Source: GCA-2697345 sp049602715 (GTDB taxonomy: Bacteria > Pseudomonadota > Alphaproteobacteria > Rhodobacterales > Rhodobacteraceae). Taken from it: a stretch of DNA of 64,000 bases. The notes beneath the pieces were generated by a model. It was not told where the DNA came from, did no database searches, and was given only the letters and a program-made list of their open reading frames with translations. This document shows, in pieces, positions 1 to 9,554 of the stretch (its first letter is position 1; every line of letters begins with the position of its first letter). The stretch covers positions 5,031 through 69,030 of the forward strand of contig JBMYRX010000003.1 of the NCBI GenBank assembly GCA_049602715.1, in the 5' to 3' direction. Both the position numbers and the translations under genes were made by a program.

Positions 1-671
1 GCATAGTACAACCAATACCTTTTTCTAACAATCATACCTCTAGATTTACTATGAATAGTATCAATCCGGGGATAAAAGAGAATACAGATTAAAGCTATTA
101 CTACCGTTAATAATCCCGAGCTTAGATAAACAAATGAGAATGAAAGGTTAAACGCCTTCCAAGTTACTACCAGAGTAGTGTAAGCTATCAGAGAGGAAAG
201 GGAGCCTACAGCTGCTATCCAGCCAAGTGTTTGAGGAGCCATTCGTTTATCAATCCATTGCAATTGAATAGATTGGTTTGCTGCCTCGAAGTAATGAAAC
301 CCAACTGATGCAAGAAATGTTAATACTATAACACCACCAAAACTAGGAAAATATGCTGTCAACCCACTTGCTAAACCTAGTAATATCAATGCCAAAGGTG
401 CTAGTAATTGCTCATTTAAGTAAATTAATAAAAAAATGACTCCAACTGAAAGTAGTCCTGGGATTTCTCTAATTGTGTGCAACCAACCAATTTCAACACC
501 AGTAAATCCAACTATTTCAATCACAAAGTTATTTAAGAGAGCCATCCATACTGAGAATGAAATAGGCATTGCAAATGCCATTAGAGCTAGTAAAAATACT
601 GGCCGCCGCAAAAAATTTAAGCGGTTCGCATCATCTAGGCTTATTCTATTATTATAGTAGCCGAAAGCCAT
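1..671 (-). CDS. MFS transporter, N-terminal part (cut by window edge)
   Basis: An open reading frame on the minus strand begins with ATG at 671, preceded three codons upstream by an in-frame stop, and stays open to base 1, so about 223 residues are visible and the C-terminal half lies outside the window. The protein is very hydrophobic with about six membrane-spanning segments (roughly residues 22-42, 60-82, 88-105, 110-130, 148-168 and 175-198), followed by a charged loop. This is the pattern of the first six-helix bundle of a 12-helix major facilitator superfamily permease. A polar stretch between helices 4 and 5 (DKRMAPQTLGW) fits a cytoplasmic loop. No substrate can be inferred. It is transcribed in the same direction as rpsD, which ends 91 bases upstream. 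Family assignment is by topology and composition only. Confidence 0.7.
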   Translation of the reverse strand, partial: MAFGYYNNRISLDDANRLNFLRRPVFLLALMAFAMPISFSVWMALLNNFVIEIVGFTGVEIGWLHTIREIPGLLSVGVIFLLIYLNEQLLAPLALILLGLASGLTAYFPSFGGVIVLTFLASVGFHYFEAANQSIQLQWIDKRMAPQTLGWIAAVGSLSSLIAYTTLVVTWKAFNLSFSFVYLSSGLLTVVIALICILFYPRIDTIHSKSRGMIVRKRYWLYY

Positions 672-762
672 GACACATCACTATAGATTAAACTCCTAGA
701 CAGCGATTATAAAAATTAGCTAAATCTTCTGAGCACTAATCTTTTAGAAAAGTTAGAGTACC

Positions 763-1383
763 TTAATTTTGAGCATAATACTCGATAACCAGATTTGGTT
801 CCATAATAACTGGATATGGTATATCACTAAGCCCCGGAGTTCTTACAAAAGTAGCAGTCATTTTACTTTGGTCTACCTCTAGGTACTCTGGAACTTCTCT
901 TTCGGGTAATTGAGCAGACTCTAATACTATATTAAGTTGTTTTGAACGCGTCCTTACTTCGATTATATCGCCGTCTTTAACAGTGTAAGACGGGATATTA
1001 ACTCTCTTACCGTTGACCAAAAGATGACCGTGGTTAACAAACTGACGAGCTGCAAAAACTGTCGGTACGAATTTTGCTCGATAGGCAATCGCATCTAACC
1101 TTCTTTCAAGAAGTCCTACAAGGTTTTCTCCTGTATCGCCCTTTACTCTTTCTGCCTCACGAAATATTCGGCGAAATTGCTTTTCAGTAAGATCACCATA
1201 ATAACCTTTTAACTTTTGTTTTGCCCTTAACTGTAAACCAAAATCGGAAAGCTTTCCCTTACGCCTTTGTCCATGCTGTCCTGGGCCATATTCTCTACGA
1301 TTTACTGGTGACTTTGGTCGACCCCAGATGTTCTCTCCCATCCTACGGTCTATTTTATACTTGGCAGACGTGCGTTTGGTCAC
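763..1383 (-). CDS. rpsD: 30S ribosomal protein S4
   Basis: The 206-residue protein is a full-length S4, a primary 16S rRNA-binding protein of the small subunit that nucleates 30S assembly. The N-terminal domain carries the conserved NRREYGPGQHG and KLKGYYGDLTEKQFRR stretches. The S4 RNA-binding fold follows from about residue 93 (RRLDAIAYRAKFV, then VNGKRVNIPSY). The start codon is GTG at 1383 and is supported by a strong ribosome binding site (GGAGA) about seven bases upstream. In alphaproteobacteria rpsD is usually a single-gene unit outside the alpha operon, as here. A compact foldable element precedes the gene (see 1433-1489) and could be a leader for autoregulation, which is known for S4 in other bacteria. 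Confidence 0.97.
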   Translation of the reverse strand: MTKRTSAKYKIDRRMGENIWGRPKSPVNRREYGPGQHGQRRKGKLSDFGLQLRAKQKLKGYYGDLTEKQFRRIFREAERVKGDTGENLVGLLERRLDAIAYRAKFVPTVFAARQFVNHGHLLVNGKRVNIPSYTVKDGDIIEVRTRSKQLNIVLESAQLPEREVPEYLEVDQSKMTATFVRTPGLSDIPYPVIMEPNLVIEYYAQN

Positions 1384-1432
1384 GGCTGATCTCCTTCCCT
1401 ATGATATTAGACTATAATTACGTCTTTTGAAG

Positions 1433-1489
1433 GGCGTTGTCCTCTGAGCTAACTCCGACAGGGTTCCTCTTGCGAGGTCCGCCAACACC
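1433..1489 (-). other. Structured RNA element upstream of rpsD (candidate leader)
   Basis: Read on the minus strand, GGTGTTG (1489-1483) pairs perfectly with CAACGCC (1439-1433), allowing one G-U. Inside it lies CCTC-GCAA-GAGG, a four-pair stem capped by a GNRA tetraloop. A second GAGG further 3' could pair with the same CCTC, giving two mutually exclusive folds. The element is GC-rich compared with its flanks and lies about 50 bases before the rpsD start. It matches no RNA family that I recognise: not a tRNA, not 4.5S RNA and not a riboswitch class I know. It could be an rpsD 5' leader, a small RNA, or the terminator region of the upstream oxoprolinase gene. Confidence 0.35.
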
Positions 1490-1565
1490 AATTGAAGCGC
1501 TTATACATCCACACCAATAATTGTCAATCCAGAATCGCTTATTTATTCTCACCAAACCTTTAATG

Positions 1566-4500
1566 TTAAACATTTTCTCCCCAGCCACCACCTCCTGGTG
1601 TCAGCATTTCGAAAGCATCGCCACAATTCAAATCTACTTCAGTATTTCCAGGCTGTAATTCACGCGTTCCATCAGATCTAATTACTGTATCTTTTCCTAC
1701 CAACCCTGGTTTTCCACCTTTAACACCGAAAGGTGGTACAATGCGATGTGAACATAAAGTTGTAACTTTAACTTTTTCTAGGAATTTTAAGACGCGATGA
1801 ATACCATCTCCCCCTCGCCATTGACCATTTCCACCAGATCCTCCTCTAATAGAGAAAGTTTCCAAACGAACAGGAAAACGACTTTCCAAAACTTCTGGAT
1901 CTGTCATCAAAGTATTCGTCATATGAACCTGAATCCCAGAAGCACCGTTAAAATTTGGTCCAGCACCGCTTCCTCCAGCAATCGTTTCATAATTTTGAAA
2001 TTCACTATTTCCCCAAACAAAATTATTCATTGTGGCTTGAGATCCGGCCATTACTCCCAATGCACCAAACAGACAATCACACATATTTTGACTAACTTCG
2101 GTATTCCCGGCAATAACTGCCGCGGGGTATTTCGGGTTTATCATGGTCCCCTCAGGTGCAATTATTTCTAGAGGCTTCAGGCAACCTTCATTTAAAGGAA
2201 TCTCTGCTCCTACTAGTGTTCGAAAAACATATAGAACCACCGCATTGCATATAGATCGCGGCGCGTTGTAGTTGTTGTCTCCTTGAAGAGATGTTCCAGT
2301 AAAATCTATTACCGCCGAACCGACTTTCCGATCAACTCTGACCTGCACTTTTATCTTTTGATTAAAGTCCATTGGGTAGATAAAATTTCCATCTTTTAGT
2401 TTGCCGACCGCTCGCCTCACCGATGCTTCCGCATTGTCCTGTACGTGAGCCATATAGGCGTGCACGGTATCAGTACCAAAATTTTGGATCATCCTTCTAA
2501 CTTCTCTAATACCCGTCTCATTAGCAGCTATTTGAGCTTCTAAATCTTTTATATTCTGATCGATATTTCGACACGGAAATTTACCAGAAGCAAGCAGATC
2601 ACGCGTCTCTTGAAGTCTGAAATTTCCCTTGCTAACTATTTTAAAATTATCGATCACTACTCCTTCTTCATCAATTGTTTTACTATCTGGTGGGGCAGAA
2701 CCAGGTGTTCTACCTCCAATATCCGCATGATGACCTCTTGACCCTACAAAAAAAAGTATTTCATTAAAATCCACAGAAAAAACTGGTGTTATGACTGTCA
2801 CATCTGGTAAATGAGTTCCTCCATTAAAAGGAGCATTCAAAACGAAAGAGTCACCAGGTTCAATTTTTCCCTTGTTAAGTTGTTCCACCTTTCGAACGGC
2901 ATCTGACATAGAACCTAGATGCACAGGTACATGAGGCGCATTTGCTACTAAATTACCAGATGAGTCGAACAGTGCACATGAAAAATCAAGACGCTCTTTT
3001 ATATTTACGGAGTAAGCTGTATTGGCCAGTGTCGACCCCATTTGTTCGGCAATAGACATAAAAAGATTATTAAATATCTCAAGCATTATTGGATCCGCTT
3101 TTGTACCCAATGCGTGCTCATTTTGTTTTTCCTTTTTCCTTTCCAAAATTAAATTTCCAAGATCATCAATACACCCGGACCATTCATCTTCGATTACTGT
3201 CGTCCCTGTGGCCTCCATAATTACACAAGGCCCGTTCAAAACCTGAGAACTTACTAATGTTTCTCGGTCAAACAATGGAACCTTACCGTAGTCGCTTAAA
3301 GGAATATCTTTAACTCTCTTTCCCTTAATTTTTGTTTTTCTTTTCCTTTTTTCTACATATTGCTTACTTCTCCCGATTGCTTCTGTTCCAAGTACTTCAA
3401 TTATAAGATCATCGACTGGCGAGAAGAAACCAAACCTCTTTAGATGGTTTTTTTTAAACTCAGCTCTCATTTTTTCAGGGCTATCAAAACTGACTTCTAG
3501 ACTTTGATGCGATCCAGAATACTTCAGATAAGCTTTTGCAACTACAAAGATATCTTTCCTATCTAAACCTTGCGAAGCAACGTGATCGACGACTCTTCTT
3601 GACATTTTCTCAATGACTGCACGCGCTTTTTTTTCTGACTCTAAACTCATATCAAATTGCTGTTCTTCCAGAGCCCTTATGTCAGCTAGTCCCATCCCAT
3701 ACGCTGATAGTACACCAGAATATGGATGTAAAAATACTCTCTTCATGCCTAATGCATCAGCAACTGCGCAGGCGTGTTGTCCTCCAGCCCCACCAAAACA
3801 ATTCAATGTATACTCGGTAATATTATAACCTTTCTCCACACTAATTTTCTTTATAGCACGTGCCATATTTTGAATTGCAATACTTAGAAAGCCTTTTGCT
3901 GTTTCTTCTGGGCTTAAAGGTTTTAATTTAGTTTGCTTGGATATGTGATCTGCCAATTCCTTAAATTTTTCAGTTACTAAATTCTTGTCCAAGGGCTCGT
4001 CAGCATTCGGTCCAAAAATTTTCGGAAAACAATCTGGATTAAGCTTCCCCAACATTATGTTACAATCTGTGACCGTAAGTGGTCCTCCTCGACGATACGC
4101 TGCTGGTCCAGGATTAGCACCCGCGCTCTCCGGTCCCACTTGGTATCGACCATCTTTGAAACTTAAAATAGAACCGCCGCCAGCTGCAACCGTGTGAATG
4201 CTCATCATAGGTGCCCGCATTCTAACTCCAGCCACTTCTGTTTCAAAAGACCTCTCATAATTTCCAGAAAAGTGGCAAACATCTGTTGATGTTCCGCCCA
4301 TATCAAACCCAATCAATTTTGTAATTCCAGCCTGTTCAGCCGTCTTAACCATCCCGACAACTCCGCCAGCCGGGCCTGATAAAATTGCGTCTTTTCCTTG
4401 AAAGCTATCAGCATTTACCAAACCCCCAGAGCTCTGCATAAAAAATAACTTTTTTTGTTTGAGTTCATCTGGATTAACTTCTGAGGATATTTTTTTGACA

Positions 4501-5186
4501 TAACGCCTTAATATTGGAGATAGGTACGCATCTACAACCGCGGTATCTCCCCTGCTAACTAGTTTTATTAATTTAGACACACCTGCGCTCGTAGAAATTT
4601 GCGAAAAACCAATTTGTTTTGCTATTTTTGCTATTTTCTTCTCGTGACTAGTATTCAAATACGAATGTATAAAAGCGACTGCTAGGGATCTATACCCTTC
4701 ATTAAATTTTTTGCTCAAAATTTCTTTCGCAAGGTTTGTATCTAATTTGTTAACCTCTTGGCCTTTTGAATCCAAACGCCCTGGGATTTCTATTACTTCA
4801 TCATATATCGAAACCTGTTTCTTAATTTCCAGATCAAAAAGCTTTGGCCGATTCTGATATCCAACTTTTAGTAAATCTTTTAAACCTTTATTTATTAGTA
4901 AAAGCGTCCTTTCACCCTTACGTTCAAGCAGCGCGTTTGTGGCTACTGTAGTCCCCATTTTTATAGAGTTTATTTTATTATTTGGAATTTCTTCTGCTTT
5001 GTTTAAGCCTAAAAACGATCTGATACCCTCTAAGGCTGCATCATCATAATGTTCAGGGTTTTCTGATAATAATTTAGAGGTTTTTATTAAACCACTTGGA
5101 CCCTTTGCTACTATATCCGTAAACGTACCACCTCTATCTATCCAAAAGTCCCATTTACCATTAGATGTGTTTGTTTTTATTGACAT
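1566..5186 (-). CDS. 5-oxoprolinase / hydantoinase A+B fusion protein
   Basis: The 1206-residue protein joins a hydantoinase A-type ATPase half and a hydantoinase B half, the architecture and length of ATP-dependent 5-oxoprolinase (pyroglutamate to glutamate). The N-terminal half has the actin-like nucleotide-binding signatures DRGGTFTD at residues 17-24 and GFDMGGTSTDV near residue 295. The HyuB half begins at about residue 690 with PIMLEIFNNLFMSIAEQMG and includes the conserved stretch ADIGGRTPGSAPP. The gene stands alone, with about 180 bases to rpsD and about 500 bases of non-coding sequence upstream, so no neighbour narrows the substrate. Family members also include N-methylhydantoinases and acetophenone carboxylase-like enzymes. 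5-oxoprolinase is preferred because both halves are fused. Confidence 0.85.
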   Translation of the reverse strand: MSIKTNTSNGKWDFWIDRGGTFTDIVAKGPSGLIKTSKLLSENPEHYDDAALEGIRSFLGLNKAEEIPNNKINSIKMGTTVATNALLERKGERTLLLINKGLKDLLKVGYQNRPKLFDLEIKKQVSIYDEVIEIPGRLDSKGQEVNKLDTNLAKEILSKKFNEGYRSLAVAFIHSYLNTSHEKKIAKIAKQIGFSQISTSAGVSKLIKLVSRGDTAVVDAYLSPILRRYVKKISSEVNPDELKQKKLFFMQSSGGLVNADSFQGKDAILSGPAGGVVGMVKTAEQAGITKLIGFDMGGTSTDVCHFSGNYERSFETEVAGVRMRAPMMSIHTVAAGGGSILSFKDGRYQVGPESAGANPGPAAYRRGGPLTVTDCNIMLGKLNPDCFPKIFGPNADEPLDKNLVTEKFKELADHISKQTKLKPLSPEETAKGFLSIAIQNMARAIKKISVEKGYNITEYTLNCFGGAGGQHACAVADALGMKRVFLHPYSGVLSAYGMGLADIRALEEQQFDMSLESEKKARAVIEKMSRRVVDHVASQGLDRKDIFVVAKAYLKYSGSHQSLEVSFDSPEKMRAEFKKNHLKRFGFFSPVDDLIIEVLGTEAIGRSKQYVEKRKRKTKIKGKRVKDIPLSDYGKVPLFDRETLVSSQVLNGPCVIMEATGTTVIEDEWSGCIDDLGNLILERKKEKQNEHALGTKADPIMLEIFNNLFMSIAEQMGSTLANTAYSVNIKERLDFSCALFDSSGNLVANAPHVPVHLGSMSDAVRKVEQLNKGKIEPGDSFVLNAPFNGGTHLPDVTVITPVFSVDFNEILFFVGSRGHHADIGGRTPGSAPPDSKTIDEEGVVIDNFKIVSKGNFRLQETRDLLASGKFPCRNIDQNIKDLEAQIAANETGIREVRRMIQNFGTDTVHAYMAHVQDNAEASVRRAVGKLKDGNFIYPMDFNQKIKVQVRVDRKVGSAVIDFTGTSLQGDNNYNAPRSICNAVVLYVFRTLVGAEIPLNEGCLKPLEIIAPEGTMINPKYPAAVIAGNTEVSQNMCDCLFGALGVMAGSQATMNNFVWGNSEFQNYETIAGGSGAGPNFNGASGIQVHMTNTLMTDPEVLESRFPVRLETFSIRGGSGGNGQWRGGDGIHRVLKFLEKVKVTTLCSHRIVPPFGVKGGKPGLVGKDTVIRSDGTRELQPGNTEVDLNCGDAFEMLTPGGGGWGENV

Positions 5187-5693
5187 TTAGTTTTAACCTT
5201 TAATTGGAAACTCAGATCCCACTTTTTTTATTTTCAATAGTTTTATATTATCTTAAAAACCACCTACGGAACACCTTAATTTAATTTTTTTCTACTATAA
5301 TCAAATCACCTACACGCAAGCAATATTGCAAAGGTTTGCTTGAAATATAATAGCGTACTTTTAAGGCTCTTTTCTCAATAAACGTATATTTTACGTTATA
5401 ATTGAAACAATACGGAACTTACTTCTTTAAACTCTGTTAAACTCCATGCCATGTCTCTTAAAAATCATCAAATTAGTAATGTATTTCTTCCTATAGCACT
5501 ATCCAAAACGACCATGCTTATTGACTATATATGGATTCCCTGTGAAAACGTCCGAACATTCCCTATTATTACTGCTTAGCTTCAATAACTGCATTTTTGC
5601 TTTAATAGGCTTAAGATTATTACCAAATAAGCTAATTACTTTTCGTTAACTTATATATAGAATAAAAATCTAGAATAGGTATAATCCATAACA
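5187..5693. other. Non-coding gap between divergent oxoprolinase and Nudix genes
   Basis: About 507 bases separate two divergently transcribed genes, the longest gene-free stretch of the window. It is AT-rich with many stops in all frames. No tRNA, known riboswitch or clear coding sequence is visible. A short inverted repeat AACGTA-TATTT-TACGTT lies near 5382-5398. The region presumably holds the promoters of both flanking genes. Confidence 0.5.
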
Positions 5694-6158
5694 ATGAGCT
5701 CACAAGAAAAACATTTTTCGAAAAAAATTAATTTTCAAGTGGCAGCTTTGTGTTTTAAGCTTTCCGATATTAACAAAGTTGAAGTTCTACTAGTAACTAG
5801 CCGTAGGTCAAAGAGGTGGGTGATTCCAAAAGGTTGGCCTATAAAAGGGTTGAAAGCCCACAAGGCTGCAGAGCAAGAAGCCTTGGAGGAAGCTGGAGCT
5901 GTAGGGAATATATTAGATTTTTGTATTGGAAAATATTCATACCTTAAAGAACTAAACAATAAATACATACCCTGTGAGGTAAAAGTATATCCACTAAACG
6001 TAATCGAGCTTATCGAGGACTACAAAGAAAGAGAACAAAGAACTCGGACGTGGGTCTCTCTTAAGTTCGCTTCAGAGAATGTTTTGGAACCTGAGTTAAA
6101 ACGGATTTTAAAAAATTTTAACCCTAAAATGCTTTTGAACTCAAATTATTTAAAATAA
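5694..6158 (+). CDS. Nudix hydrolase, DIPP-like
   Basis: A 154-residue single-domain protein of the Nudix fold, which hydrolyses nucleoside diphosphates linked to another moiety. The segment PKGWPIKGLKAHKAAEQEAL followed by EEAGA lines up with the Nudix box (G-x5-E-x7-REUxEExGU). The metal-binding EExG core is intact, while the first Glu is Leu and the Arg of RE is Gln. The PKG-W-P-x-K-G form is common in the alphaproteobacterial subgroup related to diphosphoinositol polyphosphate hydrolases. It is followed after 72 bases by the DUF1178 gene in the same direction. The substrate cannot be deduced. Confidence 0.85.
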   Translation: MSSQEKHFSKKINFQVAALCFKLSDINKVEVLLVTSRRSKRWVIPKGWPIKGLKAHKAAEQEALEEAGAVGNILDFCIGKYSYLKELNNKYIPCEVKVYPLNVIELIEDYKEREQRTRTWVSLKFASENVLEPELKRILKNFNPKMLLNSNYLK

Positions 6159-6230
6159 ATCAATTTATTTCACTTGCATCGCGTAAATTGAGTATTATCT
6201 ATTAGTAATAAAAGTTATCTAGAGAAACTA

Positions 6231-6677
6231 ATGATAAAATATACCCTAGAATGCAAAAATAATCATAAGTTTGAGAGCTGGTTTCAGTCATTTGATGCTT
6301 TCGAGAAGGTTCTTGCATCGGGTCATATATCCTGTTCAACTTGCGGAACTAGTGATGTTTCTAAATCGATAATGGCCCCCAATATCGGAGCTAAAAGTAA
6401 TTCAAAGTCTAATCAAAAAAATAAAGAAAAAGAAGTATCACTATCAAATCCGTCAACGGCTACCGAGAAAGCCATAAAAGAGTTCCGAAAACATTTGGAA
6501 AAAAATTCAGAAAATGTTGGACCAAAATTTGCAACTGAAGCACGGAAAATGCATTTAGGTGAAGTTCCCGAACGTTCGATTTATGGTGAATCAACTGTAA
6601 AGGAAGCCAAAGATTTAATTGACGACGGAATAAGCGTAGTGCCCTTACCTTTTATTTCTAGTAGAAAAACTAATTAG
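6231..6677 (+). CDS. DUF1178 family zinc-ribbon protein
   Basis: The 148-residue protein belongs to DUF1178 (COG5319), a family common in alpha- and betaproteobacteria and of unknown function. The N-terminus shows the family signature: C8 and H12 in ECKNNH, the ESWF motif, then C35 and C38 in SCSTCG followed by KSIMAPNIG. C8, H12, C35 and C38 probably bind one zinc ion. The middle is Lys/Ser/Asn-rich and probably disordered (about residues 55-75). The C-terminus is the conserved family helix region with RKMHLGEVPERSIYGES. It is co-directional with the Nudix gene upstream and lysC downstream, a neighbourhood common in related genomes. Confidence 0.9.
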   Translation: MIKYTLECKNNHKFESWFQSFDAFEKVLASGHISCSTCGTSDVSKSIMAPNIGAKSNSKSNQKNKEKEVSLSNPSTATEKAIKEFRKHLEKNSENVGPKFATEARKMHLGEVPERSIYGESTVKEAKDLIDDGISVVPLPFISSRKTN

Positions 6678-6806
6678 AAAACTAGTTAAAAGAGCAACAT
6701 CTTCTAATTAATATAAGAATCAAGGCCGATAAACCGACAAATACTTGCCCTTTCAAACTATAGGAACTAATTAGCCTACTGTTTAAACCAGTTTGATGGA
6801 CTACAC

Positions 6807-8039
6807 ATGCCAATACTAGTTATGAAATTTGGAGGCACATCGGTCGCCTCAACAGAATTAATTAAAAAAGCTGCAGAACGTGTAAAAGTAGAGGTTTTGC
6901 GGGGTTATGAAGTAATTGTAATAGTATCCGCTATGGCTGGAAGAACAAATGAACTCATAAAATGGGTAAATGATACTTCAATAATGTATGATGCCCGTGA
7001 GTATGATAGTGTAGTTTCTTCTGGAGAACAAATTACCTCAGGTCTAATGGCACTGACTCTACAGGAGTTAGATGTTCCAGCTAGAAGCTGGCAGGGTTGG
7101 CAAGTTCCTTTAAAAACCACAGGAAATCATGGCGCGGCGCGAATAGAAGAGATTCCAACCGACAACATAATGAAGAAATTTTCCGAAGGTATGAAAGTTG
7201 CAGTAATCGCAGGTTTCCAGGGCATCTCATACGATCAAAGAATAACTACCCTCGGGAGAGGTGGTTCAGATACTACAGCAGTTGCATTTGCGGCAGCCTT
7301 CGGCGCAAAGCGCTGCGATATCTATACCGATGTAAACGGTGTATACACTACTGATCCAAGGATTTGTAGCAAAGCCCGTAAATTAGACCAAATATCATAT
7401 GAAGAAATGTTAGAGCTAGCCTCCTTGGGTGCAAAAGTTCTTCAGACAAGGTCGGTTGAATTAGCTATGAGATTCGAAGTTCCTTTAAGGGTACTCTCTA
7501 GCTTCGAGTTGGCAACAGAAAAATCAGGTACAATAGTTTGTAAGGAGGAAGACGTAGTGGAAAAAAATGTTGTAGCAGGGGTAGCTTTTTCAAGAGATGA
7601 AGCAAAAATGACCCTAGTTTCAGTTGCGGACAGACCAGGAATTGCCGCAGCCATCTTTGGGCCTCTTTCAGAATCTGGCGTGAATGTTGATATGATTGTA
7701 CAAAATATTTCAGATGAAGGGCTAACTGATATGACTTTTTCTTGCCCTGTAGAAGAGGTGGATAGAGCTAGAAAAGCAATTAAATATAATAAAGACTCTA
7801 GTGACTTGGTTTTTGAAGATTTAGTTGTAGATACGAATGTTTCTAAGGTGTCAGTAGTTGGTATCGGTATGCGTTCCCATGCTGGCGTTGCGGCTCAAAT
7901 GTTTAATGCTCTTAAGGAGGAAAATATAAATATAAAAGTAATAACGACCTCTGAAATAAAAATATCGGTCTTAATCGATAGAAAATATCTTGAGCTAGCT
8001 GTACAAGCACTTCATGATACTTTTGAGTTAGAAAACTAA
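6807..8039 (+). CDS. lysC: Aspartate kinase
   Basis: The 410-residue protein phosphorylates L-aspartate, the first step towards lysine, threonine, methionine and diaminopimelate. The amino acid kinase domain starts with KFGGTSVAS (K7) and includes TLGRGGSDTTAVA and the YTDVNGVYTTDPR segment. Two ACT domains occupy about residues 265-410 (VADRPGIAAAIFGPLSESGV and GIGMRSHAGVAAQMFNAL), the usual site of feedback inhibition by lysine and/or threonine. The length fits the monofunctional alpha/beta aspartokinase class. No homoserine dehydrogenase is fused. thrC, a later enzyme of the threonine branch, lies about 4 kb away in another operon. Confidence 0.96.
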   Translation: MPILVMKFGGTSVASTELIKKAAERVKVEVLRGYEVIVIVSAMAGRTNELIKWVNDTSIMYDAREYDSVVSSGEQITSGLMALTLQELDVPARSWQGWQVPLKTTGNHGAARIEEIPTDNIMKKFSEGMKVAVIAGFQGISYDQRITTLGRGGSDTTAVAFAAAFGAKRCDIYTDVNGVYTTDPRICSKARKLDQISYEEMLELASLGAKVLQTRSVELAMRFEVPLRVLSSFELATEKSGTIVCKEEDVVEKNVVAGVAFSRDEAKMTLVSVADRPGIAAAIFGPLSESGVNVDMIVQNISDEGLTDMTFSCPVEEVDRARKAIKYNKDSSDLVFEDLVVDTNVSKVSVVGIGMRSHAGVAAQMFNALKEENINIKVITTSEIKISVLIDRKYLELAVQALHDTFELEN

Positions 8040-8051
8040 CTTAAAAACCGA

Positions 8052-9467
8052 TTATTTCGAATTAAACATTACACCCGGATTCATAATTCCTTTTGGATCA
8101 AAAGATTGTTTTAATAACTCCATTAATTCAAGCTTTACTGGCTCAGAGTATTTTTTTAATTCCTTAACTTTTAAACGACCTATCCCATGCTCAGCAGAGA
8201 AGGACCCGCCCATATCATTTACTATGTCATACAAAATGCTTTTAACCTTTTCTCTGTCTTTTTCCCTATCGTTTCGAGCTTCTCCCAACAATGGGAAAAC
8301 ATTATAATGTAAATTACCGTCGCCGATATGCCCAAAGCAGTTAATACGAAACTCTCCAACTCTAGATATACTTTTTCCTGCCCTGGATATAAACTCAGGA
8401 ATCAAGCTAATAGGAAAAGAGATGTCAGAGGAAGAGATAGCACCCACCCTATGATTTGCTTCAGGAATACTTTCCCTTACCCTCCAAAAGTCATCTCTTT
8501 GACTTATAGATTGAGATATTACTCCATCCATGACTAACTCTCTCTCATAAGCCTCCGCAAAAAGTTCTTCTAAGGCAGTTTGAGCGAAATCTTTTTGGTT
8601 ACAGCTCACATCTAATAATACCATCCATTCAGGATTATGAGAAAATGGCGACTTTATCTCTGGGCCAACCTCTTCTAAAAAATCTAGTCCTACATTACTG
8701 ATCAATTCAAATGCTGATAATTGATCATCTAATCTATCTCGACAAATCTCAAATAATTCGATTGCTGTACTTGGGTCTTTCACTACTAAAAAGGCAGAAG
8801 CCTGACTCTGGGGTTTAGAAAATAATTTTAAGCTAGCAGCAGTTATAATTCCTAAAGTTCCTTCCGAACCAATAAAGATATTTTTTAAATCATATCCGGT
8901 ATTATCTTTTCTAAGACGTGAAAGGCCATTAAATACTTTGCCATTGGGCATCACTGCCTCTATTCCTAAACACAAATCACGCATGTTTCCATACTTAACT
9001 ACGTTAATCCCACCGGCATTTGTTGCTAAATTTCCACCAATTCTAGCAGAGCCCTCAGACGCCAAAGACAGTGGAAATATTTTATTTAAAGAAGTTGCCA
9101 CATCCTGAATATTTCTAAGAATTACTCCGGCTTCCGCAATTAAGATATTTTCTGATGGCCAAACATCTCTAATCTTATTCATCCTTTCCAAGGATAAGAT
9201 AACTGGTTTCGGTCCATTAGAAAGAATCTGCCCTCCTACCAACCCTGTTCCACCACCATAGGGTATTATGCCTATGTTAGCCTCTAAGCATATCCGGACG
9301 ATTTTTGAAACATCCTCCACATTATCAGGCGCCAACAACAACCCTTCAATACCAAAATGTCTACCCCGTGGCTCTTCTAAGTACTGTTGTGAAAACTCTT
9401 TAAAAGTATCTGAAGATAAGTTTTCTCTCAGTTTTTTTTCTATTTTGTCGCTTAATGGGTTCAGCAT
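8052..9467 (-). CDS. FAD-linked 2-hydroxyacid dehydrogenase (GlcD/D2HGDH type)
   Basis: A 471-residue flavoprotein of the vanillyl-alcohol oxidase/PCMH superfamily. The FAD-binding domain (about residues 40-215) has PYGGGTGLVGGQ, RIGGNLATNAGG and the FIGSEGTLGIITAASLKLF motif. The FAD-oxidase C-terminal cap (about 225-470) ends with FSAEHGIGRLK and DPKGIMNPG. Relatives oxidise D-lactate, glycolate or D-2-hydroxyglutarate and pass electrons to quinone or ETF. The C-terminal GHIGDGNLHYNVFP segment, with histidines that bind metal in the family, is typical of the D-2-hydroxyglutarate/D-lactate group. No GlcE/GlcF partner lies nearby. It ends 12 bases from the convergent lysC stop. Confidence 0.85.
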   Translation of the reverse strand: MLNPLSDKIEKKLRENLSSDTFKEFSQQYLEEPRGRHFGIEGLLLAPDNVEDVSKIVRICLEANIGIIPYGGGTGLVGGQILSNGPKPVILSLERMNKIRDVWPSENILIAEAGVILRNIQDVATSLNKIFPLSLASEGSARIGGNLATNAGGINVVKYGNMRDLCLGIEAVMPNGKVFNGLSRLRKDNTGYDLKNIFIGSEGTLGIITAASLKLFSKPQSQASAFLVVKDPSTAIELFEICRDRLDDQLSAFELISNVGLDFLEEVGPEIKSPFSHNPEWMVLLDVSCNQKDFAQTALEELFAEAYERELVMDGVISQSISQRDDFWRVRESIPEANHRVGAISSSDISFPISLIPEFISRAGKSISRVGEFRINCFGHIGDGNLHYNVFPLLGEARNDREKDREKVKSILYDIVNDMGGSFSAEHGIGRLKVKELKKYSEPVKLELMELLKQSFDPKGIMNPGVMFNSK

Positions 9468-9554
9468 ATCTTTAGGCTCTACATCTAATTTGAAATAAAA
9501 GTTCTAATAAGTCACGGTTAATACATAAACCAATTAATATAAACTCTTTATTTT

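Noticed and set aside
1440..1465. tRNA-like stretch (minus strand GTTAGCTCAGAGG) before rpsD
   Set aside because: It resembles the start of a tRNA D-arm, but the D-stem does not close, and no anticodon or T-arm follows.
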